Part shown: in pieces, positions 1 through 6,040 of the stretch
Position numbering within the stretch: position 1 is the first letter of the stretch
Layout: every line of letters begins with the position of its first letter
Assembly (NCBI GenBank): GCA_028870615.1
Contig: JAGWPH010000292.1
Location: 1-12,751 of the forward strand
Direction: 5' to 3'
Length of the DNA: 12,751 bases
Source: Betaproteobacteria bacterium
GTDB lineage: Bacteria; Pseudomonadota; Gammaproteobacteria; Burkholderiales; Ferrovaceae
Program-made: the position numbers and the translations under genes
Notes under the pieces: generated by a model
What the model was told of the DNA's origin: nothing
The model's input: only the letters and a program-made list of their open reading frames with translations
The model's database searches: none

Positions 1-1
1 A

Positions 2-229
2 GACGAAAAGGACATGGTGCCTTTCGAAAAGTATGCCGCTGCAGCGCAGGGACTCACCAGCCCCTCTTCCGCGGCGCGCGCGTTATTCGGAGGCGCGCCC
101 AACATCGAGCGGGTGGACCGCCTGGTACGGATTGTCGCTGCACAAAAAAACATGCATTCGCCCGTACTTGACGAAGTGGTCGCATTGGTGGACGCCCGCC
201 TGGAGACCAACCGTAAACGCGTAGCGTAG
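2..229 (+). CDS. C-terminal part of an unidentified protein (5' truncated by window edge)
   Basis: The frame is open to the left edge and ends at a TAG at about 227-229. An ATG at position 14 exists, but its purine-rich upstream bases sit only about one base away, which is poor for a ribosome site. A continuation from outside the window is therefore more likely than a 71-residue protein. The visible part is mostly helical: a Ser/Ala-rich stretch, a Gly-Ala-Pro turn, then amphipathic helices around IERVDRLVRIVAAQ and SPVLDEVVALVDARL, and a basic tail. The pattern of a helix, a 'P-hydrophobic-x-x-V' turn and a final helix resembles the C-terminal helical domain of 6-phosphogluconate-dehydrogenase-like NAD(P) enzymes such as GpsA. 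That is only a resemblance, and I do not assign a function. Confidence 0.55.
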   Translation, partial: DEKDMVPFEKYAAAAQGLTSPSSAARALFGGAPNIERVDRLVRIVAAQKNMHSPVLDEVVALVDARLETNRKRVA

Positions 230-360
230 GGTATTCCGGATCCAGACAACGACGCAATCCAAACGGGGCGGTATCCTGACCCCGTGTCAATCAAGCATCT
301 CCTTCCCGGTTTATTGGGGGCCGTTGCAGCCGCTGGGGTGTCTCAACCCGATGCTGTGGC

Positions 361-527
361 GCGGTGGATATCGCTGCCGAGGCCGAACCCATCGCTGAAA
401 TGGCTTCAAAAGTGGCGGCAGCCTGCAAACTACCGCCGACTTGATTATCTTGGGGCACCAGAGCGAAATCACGAAAAAAGTCACTGAGCACACCGATGTT
501 TCGGTATGGGTTGTCAAAGGCAATCAG
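361..527 (+). pseudogene. Possible frameshifted remnant of a universal stress protein (UspA-like) gene
   Basis: The 428-bp stretch from 230 to 657 has no convincing intact gene. Two adjacent frames read as consecutive pieces of a UspA C-terminus. From 361 the first frame gives AVDIAAEAEPIAEMASKVAAACKL and stops at about 442-444. From about 432 another frame gives TADLIILGHQSEITKKVTEHTDVSVWVVKG. UspA proteins end in 'helix - ADLIVLG - variable loop - hT..PV.VV', which both pieces follow across one frameshift near 420-440. The usual ATP-binding GS/GR loop before the last helix is missing. A GTG at 284 opening with MSIKHLLP resembles a Usp start in yet another frame, with most of the middle absent. 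The second frame does not stop where a Usp should but runs on into the next gene at 671. This is consistent with decay but is a family impression only. Confidence 0.3.
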
Positions 528-553
528 TGCATATGGTCAGTAATTTCGATTTA

Positions 554-569
554 TGTGCGACATCGCACA
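554..569. promoter_or_regulatory. Perfect 7-bp inverted repeat, CRP/FNR-like operator candidate
   Basis: TGTGCGA (554-560) and TCGCACA (563-569) are exact reverse complements separated by two bases. Written as TGTGC-N6-GCACA, the element has the same half-site spacing as the CRP/Vfr consensus TGTGA-N6-TCACA and differs only at the fifth base of each half. It lies about 90 bp upstream of the Spy/CpxP-like gene, a suitable distance for an activator or repressor. The palindrome is seen directly; the regulator is inferred. Confidence 0.5.
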
Positions 570-657
570 GACCCTTCCCTTGTGAAAGAAGAGGCTGAGA
601 CCAGGAGTCCAAAAAACTGTTTGGAAAGCATGGGTGAGGTCAACAAGGAGAGGGGCG

Positions 658-1110
658 ATGAATCGACATAATTTCCAATTTACGTATGCTGCTGCGCAGT
701 CTGTGATGGCAACAGCGATTGTTGCAACGATGATTTTCGCTGCGGCCCAGGTGTTTGCGGCCAAGGCCTCGGAAGAGAGCCGCGTCGAAGCACGCATCAA
801 AGATATGCACGGCAAGCTCAAAATAACGACGGCGGAAGAAGCCCAATGGACAAAAATCGCCGATGTTATGCGCGATAACGCCAAAAAAATGGACCAACTC
901 ACTGACGATAGGATGGCAAAAGTCAAAACCATGAGTGCCGTAGAGGACCTAAAGTCCTATGGCGAAATCGCTGAAGCCCATGCGGACGCAATCAGGAAAT
1001 TTACTCCTGTCTTCACGACGCTCTATGACAGCATGTCCGGCGAGCAAAAAGCGGGCGCTGATGAACTATTTCGCAAGGGATCCCACCGCAAGTCAGCGCA
1101 GAGCAAATAG
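658..1110 (+). CDS. Spy/CpxP-like periplasmic protein (LTXXQ-motif family)
   Basis: A 150-residue protein. Residues 1 to about 35 form a Sec signal peptide: polar start, Ala-rich hydrophobic core AAAQSVMATAIVATMIFAAA, and a likely cleavage near VFA-A. The mature part is almost entirely helical. It contains ARIKDMHGKLKITTAEEAQWTKIADVMRDNAKKMD and, near the end, LYDSMSGEQKAGADELFRKG, the two places where the Spy/CpxP/LTXXQ family carries its short 'L/M-T/S-x-E/x-Q' repeats. The block VEDLKSYGEIAEAHADAIRKFTPVF is typical of the betaproteobacterial members. Relatives are ATP-independent periplasmic chaperones or envelope-stress proteins. The ATG at 658 was chosen because a strong GGAGAGGGG site precedes it; a GTG at 634 lacks one. 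The gene for a small His-rich exported protein follows after 44 bp and is probably co-transcribed. Family assignment is strong; the exact role is inferred. Confidence 0.85.
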   Translation: MNRHNFQFTYAAAQSVMATAIVATMIFAAAQVFAAKASEESRVEARIKDMHGKLKITTAEEAQWTKIADVMRDNAKKMDQLTDDRMAKVKTMSAVEDLKSYGEIAEAHADAIRKFTPVFTTLYDSMSGEQKAGADELFRKGSHRKSAQSK

Positions 1111-1154
1111 GCCTGCGCACAACCAGGACAGCATTCAGCACATGGAGGATTAAA

Positions 1155-1460
1155 ATGGCTACCCCAACAATCAGCAAACTCGCGATAGTCCTCGCGCTCA
1201 CCGCGATGGGTGGGCTGGCTATGGTGCCGGCGTTTGGCGACGGACACGATAATCAGGGTCAAGGGCATGGGAAGGGGGCACACGGGGACAATCGCTACCA
1301 GCATGGCGGGGGCGATCACCACGGTTACGGGCATGGGGGCTATCGTGAAAATTATTACCCCTACATGTACGCGCAACCGGTTTACGCGCCACCGCCGGTT
1401 TATTACCCGCCAATGCCAACCCCAGGCATCAGCTTGTTCTTTCCGCTCGAGCTTCGTTAG
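1155..1460 (+). CDS. Small exported His/Gly/Tyr-rich protein, function unknown
   Basis: A 101-residue protein preceded by a good ribosome site (GGAGG ending a few bases before the ATG). Residues 1 to about 28 make a Sec signal peptide (SKLAIVLALTAMGGLAMVPAFG), leaving a mature protein of about 73 residues. This has a Gly/His/Asp-rich segment with seven histidines (about residues 29-62), then a Tyr/Pro-rich segment with YYPYMYAQPVYAPPPVYYPP, and ends in PGISLFFPLELR, a hydrophobic strand-like C-terminus that recurs in small exported proteobacterial proteins. The low-complexity composition suggests an unfolded periplasmic or surface protein that could bind transition metals, but no defined metal motif is present. 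It lies 44 bp behind the Spy-like gene in the same direction, so an envelope or metal stress role is plausible. I do not recognise a named family. Confidence 0.75.
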   Translation: MATPTISKLAIVLALTAMGGLAMVPAFGDGHDNQGQGHGKGAHGDNRYQHGGGDHHGYGHGGYRENYYPYMYAQPVYAPPPVYYPPMPTPGISLFFPLELR

Positions 1461-1481
1461 GGAGGTCTGAAGCCCTTGTCT

Positions 1482-1487
1482 TATAAT
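1482..1487 (+). promoter_or_regulatory. Candidate -10 box (TATAAT) immediately before the K+ channel gene
   Basis: A consensus TATAAT lies at 1482-1487. No good -35 hexamer is present at 16-18 bp upstream, and there is no extended -10 TG. A start site about seven bases downstream would fall at or next to the ATG at 1495, which would give a leaderless or near-leaderless message. The only Shine-Dalgarno-like sequence, GGAGG at 1461-1465, is too far from either ATG (1486 or 1495) to serve. The motif is seen; promoter activity is inferred. Confidence 0.4.
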
Positions 1488-1494
1488 GCGGGGC

Positions 1495-2406
1495 ATGAGC
1501 AGAATCCATAAACCCAATACCCATACAGTCCGCGTTGGGGATACGCGAGTACTGAGGCACGGGCGCCGCCAGAGCAAACTGCGCGACCCTTATCATCTGG
1601 TACTGACCTTGACCTGGCCGGAATTCTTCGGCGCGCTGGTGCTTGCCTTTGTGCTCGTGAACCTGGTCTTTGGCACCCTCTACTGGCTGTTGCCGGGCAG
1701 TGTGGCCAACGCGCACGAGGGCCTGTTTTTTGACTATTTTTTCTTTAGCATTGAAACCCTGGCCACCGTGGGTTATGGGGTGATGTCACCCGCCAGCCTT
1801 GCCGGACATGTGGTCGCTTCGTTTGAAATTTTGACAGGGATGGTCAGCATTGCCCTGATTACAGGGTTGGTGTTTGCGCGTTTTTCCAAACCCACTGCAC
1901 GCATCCTGTTCAGCAAACGTGCGGTGATCAGGGATTTCGAAGGCCAACCTGCCTTGATGATGCGTATCGCCAACGAACGCCATAACCGCATCGTGGAGGC
2001 TTCTGCCACGCTGTCGCTGGTGCGTTCTGAAGCCAACGCGCAAGGAGAAAGTTTTGTCCGCATCCATGACTTGCGTTTGCTTCGCGAACGAACCCCTGTG
2101 TTTGCACTGACCTGGACCCTGATTCATCCCATTGACACGCGTAGCCCACTGTATGGCCTCAATGCGGCTCAATTGGCAGCCAGTCGTTCCCGCATCCTGG
2201 TCTCGGTGACGGGCCACGACGAAACCATGGCGGCGTCGGTGTATGCCAGCGGGGATTATGAGGCCGAGGATCTGGTGTTTGATGCGCGCTTCGTCGATAT
2301 TTTGAGTACGAGTCCGGAAGGCGAAAGGATAGTCGATCTAACGCGGTTTCACGATATTGAGCAGGTGTTCCCCAACGCCGGTGTTTCTCAAGGCATTTTT
2401 GGATAA
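1495..2406 (+). CDS. Inward-rectifier-type potassium channel (KirBac family)
   Basis: A 303-residue protein with the layout of bacterial Kir channels. There is a basic N-terminal tail and a slide-helix/first membrane helix ([36 protein letters not shown], about 31-67). The pore helix and selectivity filter follow ([16 protein letters not shown], with the K+ filter TVGYG at 91-95), then the inner helix (about 103-128). The conserved junction [19 protein letters not shown] leads into the cytoplasmic beta domain, with [10 protein letters not shown] and the [19 protein letters not shown] block characteristic of the family. It should form an inner-membrane tetramer conducting K+. ATG 1495 is preferred; ATG 1486 is also in frame but overlaps the candidate -10 box. 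The 3' end overlaps the convergent fumC gene by 19 bp. The length and motifs look intact. Confidence 0.9.
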   Translation: MSRIHKPNTHTVRVGDTRVLRHGRRQSKLRDPYHLVLTLTWPEFFGALVLAFVLVNLVFGTLYWLLPGSVANAHEGLFFDYFFFSIETLATVGYGVMSPASLAGHVVASFEILTGMVSIALITGLVFARFSKPTARILFSKRAVIRDFEGQPALMMRIANERHNRIVEASATLSLVRSEANAQGESFVRIHDLRLLRERTPVFALTWTLIHPIDTRSPLYGLNAAQLAASRSRILVSVTGHDETMAASVYASGDYEAEDLVFDARFVDILSTSPEGERIVDLTRFHDIEQVFPNAGVSQGIFG

Positions 2407-3782
2407 ACCATCTCTGCCGGTTGCACCCATCGGTCGAAGTCCGCTTCCGTAACATAGCCCAGCGCAAGTGCCGCTTGTTTGAGCGTACTCCCGTCATGGT
2501 GTGCGCGTTTGGCAATCTCGGCAGCGTGGTCGTATCCGATGTGCGGGGTGAGGGCAGACACCAGCATGAGCGAATGCTCCAACAAGCCGGCGATGCGGGC
2601 ACGGTTGGCTTCTATGCCCCGCGCGCAGTGGGCTTCGAAGCTCGCCATGCCATCGGCAAGCAGGCGAATGCTCTGCATGAAGTTGTGGATGATCAGTGGC
2701 TTGTACACGTTCAGTTCGAAATTGCCGGAGGCCCCGCCGATAGTGATGGCGACATCGTTGCCAAAGACCTGGCAGCACACCATGGTGAGCGCCTCGCACT
2801 GTGTTGGGTTGACCTTGCCCGGCATGAACGAACTGCCAGGCTCGTTTTCAGGGATACTGATTTCGCCCAGGCCGGAGCGTGGCCCGGAAGCCAGCCAGCG
2901 CACGTCGTTGGCAATTTTCATCAGCGCGGCGGCCAGGGTCTTGAATGCGCCATGCGCGGCGACCAGCGCATCGTTTGCGGCCAGCGCGGCAAATTTGTTG
3001 GCGGCGCTCTTGAAGGGGAGATCCATGCTGCGGGCCAGTTCCGCGGCGACACGCTTACCGAATTCGGGGTGGGTATTGAGACCGGTTCCAACCGCAGTCC
3101 CCCCCACTGCAAGTTCATAGAGCGGCGCGAGCGACGCGGTGATGAGCGATTCCATCAGCGCCAGCTGCGCAACGTAACCTGAAAATTCCTGCCCTAACGT
3201 CAGTGGGGTAGCGTCCTGCAGGTGGGTCCGCCCGATTTTGACAATGCTGGAAAACAGCTTTGCTTTGGCGTCCAGCGTGGTTCGGAGCACACGCAGCGAC
3301 GGCAGCAATTTCTGCACGATGCCGGTGATCGCTGCCACATGCATCGCCGTGGGGAAGATGTCGTTGGAGGACTGGCCCAGGTTGACATCGTCGTTGGGAT
3401 GAACCTTGCGACCCTCGCCGCGAACGCCGCCGAGTTTTTCCGAGGCGCAGTTTGCCAGCACCTCGTTCATGTTCATATGACTCTGTGTGCCCGAGCCGGT
3501 CTGCCATACCGACAGTGGAAATTCTTGCGAATGTTGTCCGGCGATGACTTCACTTGCCGCCTGAGCAATGGCCTGGGCCTTCTCTGCACTGAGCAGGCCG
3601 AGGTCGCTATTGGCCTGGGCACAGGCGCGCTTCACCTGCGCCAGCGCCATGACGATTTCGTGCGGCATGAGTTCGCTCGAAATGTGGAAGTGTTCAAGGG
3701 AGCGCTGGGTCTGCGCACCCCACAGGCGCTTGGCCTGGACCGCGATAGTACCGAAAGAGTCGTGCTCGTTTCTGGTGGTCAT
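2388..3782 (-). CDS. fumC: Class II (iron-independent) fumarate hydratase
   Basis: A 464-residue protein, normal for class II fumarases, which interconvert fumarate and L-malate in the TCA cycle as cytoplasmic homotetramers. The conserved blocks appear in order: [16 protein letters not shown] (about 96-111; most relatives have SNMN rather than SHMN), [14 protein letters not shown] (138-151), [16 protein letters not shown] with the active-site region His (184-199), VGTGLN (231-236), and the mobile-loop signature [15 protein letters not shown] (316-330), whose Ser318 matches the catalytic serine position. No iron-sulfur cysteine set is present, as expected. The start was set at the ATG at 3782 because GGAGG stands six bases upstream; the frame continues open further upstream but without family similarity. 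The gene is divergent from the thioesterase at 3920 across 137 bp, and its last 19 bp overlap the convergent channel gene. Oxidative or iron control is typical for fumC but not visible here. Confidence 0.95.
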   Translation of the reverse strand: MTTRNEHDSFGTIAVQAKRLWGAQTQRSLEHFHISSELMPHEIVMALAQVKRACAQANSDLGLLSAEKAQAIAQAASEVIAGQHSQEFPLSVWQTGSGTQSHMNMNEVLANCASEKLGGVRGEGRKVHPNDDVNLGQSSNDIFPTAMHVAAITGIVQKLLPSLRVLRTTLDAKAKLFSSIVKIGRTHLQDATPLTLGQEFSGYVAQLALMESLITASLAPLYELAVGGTAVGTGLNTHPEFGKRVAAELARSMDLPFKSAANKFAALAANDALVAAHGAFKTLAAALMKIANDVRWLASGPRSGLGEISIPENEPGSSFMPGKVNPTQCEALTMVCCQVFGNDVAITIGGASGNFELNVYKPLIIHNFMQSIRLLADGMASFEAHCARGIEANRARIAGLLEHSLMLVSALTPHIGYDHAAEIAKRAHHDGSTLKQAALALGYVTEADFDRWVQPAEMVYPKMP

Positions 3783-3919
3783 GGTGTCCTCCATTAAATC
3801 ATTCCCATCTTTGCGGGGATGTACGCCGCCGCGCAGAAGATGCAATGCAGAAGGTTCCGAAATTAAAGTAATATTGAACCGTACGAAAAGCATTCCTCAT
3901 CAAGCACGGAGACCCTGTC

Positions 3920-4315
3920 ATGCAACCCATCCCTGTAGGAGCCAAAGGCTCGTTTTCCCTTGTGGTCACTCCGGAGCACCTTGCCAATCGGTTCAAGGAC
4001 ACCATGTTACCCCCTGTGTTTGCAACCCCGGTCATGATCATGATCATGGAAAACGCGGCACTCAATGCCATCAAGCCGTATCTTGACACCAATGAAAGCG
4101 CCGTAGGGACACGCGTGAATGTCATTCACCTGGCAGCCACGCCTGTGGGGATGACGGCCACTGCCCACGCTGTCGTCACTAAAGTAGACGGCCGGCGCAT
4201 CGAGTTTCAGGTGGATGCGACAGATGACATTGAAAAAATCGGCACCGCCACCCATGAGCGCATGGTCATCGATATGGCAAAGTTTTCTGAAAAGCTAAAG
4301 AAAAAGGGGGGGTGA
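3920..4315 (+). CDS. Hotdog-fold acyl-CoA thioesterase, FlK-like
   Basis: A 131-residue protein, close to the 139 of fluoroacetyl-CoA thioesterase FlK. Family members hydrolyse short acyl-CoA thioesters as cytoplasmic dimers. The FlK catalytic residues are Thr42, Glu50 and His76. Here Thr36 and Glu44 (FATPVMIMIMENAAL) and His70 (TRVNVIHLAATPVG) have identical spacing, and Gly63 sits where FlK has Gly69. By the same ungapped offset, the FlK gate phenylalanine (Phe36) would be Leu30 here, so fluoroacetyl-CoA specificity should not be assumed. The central beta segment with TATAHAVVTKVDGRRIEFQVDATDD is typical hotdog. A GGAG lies about seven bases before the ATG. The gene is divergent from fumC. 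A GTG overlapping its stop begins an open frame that I do not consider real. Confidence 0.85.
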   Translation: MQPIPVGAKGSFSLVVTPEHLANRFKDTMLPPVFATPVMIMIMENAALNAIKPYLDTNESAVGTRVNVIHLAATPVGMTATAHAVVTKVDGRRIEFQVDATDDIEKIGTATHERMVIDMAKFSEKLKKKGG

Positions 4316-4633
4316 CTTCACCTGCGTTTTCCTACCTGATTTTGCGCCGCAGTGTTCCGCCCACAGCGGGTACGAAACCAGCGTTGCGCTTGGGTGGGGG
4401 TGAAGCGGTGCTGGCCGCTCGGTCATTCGGGCGCATCCTGTTGCTCGTTATATTGCCTGATGATGGTAATGCCACCGGTGAAACAACTAGCCACTCGACT
4501 AGGCGGGCAGACAACGCTCGCCAAGTCGATGGTTACAGGCAGGAACTGTCTGAGGTGGAGAGCCGGCGTGGTTTGCCGGTGTCGAATCATGAAATCTCAC
4601 CTGTAACCGCTTTGGCGGCCCAGGTGGAGTAGC
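4316..4633. other. Gene-poor interval between thioesterase and Nramp-type gene
   Basis: This 318-bp gap has no gene I can support. A plus-strand frame starting at the GTG at 4312 (overlapping the thioesterase stop as GTGA) runs to 4632. Its product of about 106 residues has no recognisable motif, and another frame is equally open over 4352-4606. The only clear structure is the hairpin at 4598-4626, listed separately. I see no repeat, RNA gene or riboswitch signature. Confidence 0.5.
4598..4626 (-). terminator. Hairpin just downstream of the Nramp-type gene, possible terminator
   Basis: CACCTG (4598-4603) pairs with CAGGTG (4621-4626), with an inner stem CCGC (4607-4610) to GCGG (4615-4618) closing a short TTTG loop. 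It begins seven bases beyond the minus-strand stop at 4634. Reading on the minus strand, it is followed only by a short run (GATTTC), so it lacks a proper U tract. It may be a weak terminator or a 3'-end stabilising hairpin. Confidence 0.35.
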
Positions 4634-5911
4634 TCATCCCCCAAGAAACCAAAACATTGCGACCATTGCAAGCGCCATGATTCCAGTGCATAACCAACCC
4701 AATATTCTTAGCCTGAGTGAAATAACGAACCGGCCCATGACTCCCGGACGTGTCGCCATTACCATGATCACGGCCATCATGGGGACCGAAATAACACCAT
4801 TAATGACAGCACTCCAGTAGAGCGCCGCGATTGGCTCAATCGGTGCAAAGCAAAGGGCAACCCCAATCAAGGTCGCAATGGCGATGATTCCGTAGAACCG
4901 CTTGGCCACCAAAAGCTTCAGCTCCAGGCTGTTGCGCCATTCAAACGCCCCGGCCATGGCATAAGCGGCGGATCCGGCCAATACCGGAACGGCGAGCAGC
5001 CCGGTACCGATAATTCCAGCGCTGAACAGCCAAAAGGCAAACTCACCTGCAAGCGGACGCAATGCCGCTGCTGCTTGTGCTGATGTTTGAATATCCGTTA
5101 CGCCATTCAAGTTCAAGGTCACCGCAGTCGTCAGGATGATGAAAAAGGCAACGATGTTGGAAAATCCCATGCCAATAGTGGTATCAACCTTGATGCGCCG
5201 AAGGTTGGCAGGCGCCTGGTCCGGAGCGTCTTTAAGCGGCTTTGCTCCCGGACGGGCCTGTTGTTCTTCAATTTCTTGTGATGCCTGCCAGAAAAACAGG
5301 TAGGGGCTGATCGTCGTGCCGAACACGGCCACAACGGTGGTGATATATTCCTGTTTCCAGGACAAGTGCGGCAACAGCGTTCTTGTCAGCACCTGAGACC
5401 AGGGGATGTACACCACGAATGCGGTAGCCACATAAGAGAGCAGCGCGAGCGTGAGCCATTTGAGCACGCGGACATACCGGGTATAGGGAATAAAAATCTG
5501 CAGTATCAGCGAGACAGAACCAAAAAACACTGCATAGACATGCCTCGGTCCGCCGATCATTAATTTCAGGGCGTCTCCCATGGCGGCGACATCAGCGGCG
5601 ATATTGATGGTATTGGCAATTAACAACAGCCCGACAATGCCGTAGAGTAACCAGCCAGGAAATTGTTGGCGAATGTTGGTGGCAAGGCCGCGACCACTGA
5701 CACGACCAATTCTGGCGCTAATGACCTGAATGCCGACCATCAACGGGTAGGTAAACAGCACGGTCCATAACATGCTGAAGCCGAACTGAGCCCCGGCTTG
5801 TGAATAAGTGGCGATTCCACTCGGGTCATCATCAGCAGCGCCGGTGATCAGCCCCGGGCCGAGTTTTTTTAACCAGGATGGGGTTGCTTTCCCTGACTCT
5901 GCTGCTTCCAA
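4634..5911 (-). CDS. Nramp-related divalent metal transporter (SLC11-like superfamily)
   Basis: A 425-residue, strongly hydrophobic inner-membrane protein with about 11 predicted helices. The N-terminus KLGPGLITGAADDDPSGIATYSQAG places the Nramp helix-1 unwound motif at 29-32, but it reads DPSG rather than the DPGN of canonical Mn2+/Fe2+ transporters. The helix-6 metal-site region reads SPYLFFWQASQE (202-213) instead of the canonical block carrying the metal-binding Met. A charged insert of about 30 residues follows (EEQQARPGAKPLKDAPDQAPANLRR). This matches a divergent proteobacterial branch usually annotated simply as Nramp family; its substrate (Mn2+, Mg2+ or other) cannot be read from sequence. 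The start is a TTG at 5911: an in-frame TAA lies upstream (after an ATG-GGT at 5926) and no good Shine-Dalgarno is visible. It is divergent from the DUF6502 gene. Confidence 0.85.
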   Translation of the reverse strand: MEAAESGKATPSWLKKLGPGLITGAADDDPSGIATYSQAGAQFGFSMLWTVLFTYPLMVGIQVISARIGRVSGRGLATNIRQQFPGWLLYGIVGLLLIANTINIAADVAAMGDALKLMIGGPRHVYAVFFGSVSLILQIFIPYTRYVRVLKWLTLALLSYVATAFVVYIPWSQVLTRTLLPHLSWKQEYITTVVAVFGTTISPYLFFWQASQEIEEQQARPGAKPLKDAPDQAPANLRRIKVDTTIGMGFSNIVAFFIILTTAVTLNLNGVTDIQTSAQAAAALRPLAGEFAFWLFSAGIIGTGLLAVPVLAGSAAYAMAGAFEWRNSLELKLLVAKRFYGIIAIATLIGVALCFAPIEPIAALYWSAVINGVISVPMMAVIMVMATRPGVMGRFVISLRLRILGWLCTGIMALAMVAMFWFLGG

Positions 5912-6007
5912 ATGAGGTTAACCCATGATTTCCAGACCGACGCAGTCCGGGACCATGATATCGTCGCGTTCGCAGTGGATCAACTCCGGCCTCGGGACCG
6001 GTAAAAC

Positions 6008-6036
6008 TTGACTTATGGGAAAGGATCCCATACGTT
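6008..6036 (+). promoter_or_regulatory. Candidate promoter of the DUF6502 gene
   Basis: TTGACT (6008-6013) is a five-of-six match to the -35 consensus. A poor -10 (TACGTT, 6031-6036) follows at 17 bp. A start near 6042 would again make the message nearly leaderless, as only a distant AAAGGA (about 6020-6025) precedes the ATG pair at 6041/6044. This is tentative because the -10 is weak. Confidence 0.25.
6014..6032. promoter_or_regulatory. Perfect 7-bp inverted repeat, operator or 5'-UTR hairpin
   Basis: TATGGGA (6014-6020) and TCCCATA (6026-6032) are exact reverse complements around a 5-base spacer (AAGGA). The element fills the space right after the TTGACT hexamer and ends eight bases before the first ATG of the DUF6502 gene. 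As DNA it fits a dimeric repressor operator of 19 bp. As RNA it would be a stem-loop presenting the purine-rich AAGGA in its loop. Confidence 0.5.
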
Positions 6037-6040
6037 CTCA

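Noticed and set aside
1023..1577. Minus-strand open frame of 184 codons
   Set aside because: Antisense to the His-rich gene and the channel start, with no ribosome site or motif. The plus-strand genes have signal peptides and ribosome sites.
2421..3182. Plus-strand open frame of about 253 codons
   Set aside because: It lies entirely antisense to conserved fumC blocks, its composition mirrors the opposite-strand codons, and it shows no family motif.
4028..4050. Repetitive ATGATC units resembling a microsatellite
   Set aside because: They encode the VMIMIME strand-helix segment carrying the catalytic Glu of the thioesterase, so coding constraint explains them.
4312..4632. 106-codon frame overlapping the thioesterase stop (GTGA)
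   Set aside because: The overlap looks like coupling, but the product has no recognisable features, another frame is open over the same span, and its end is in a hairpin.
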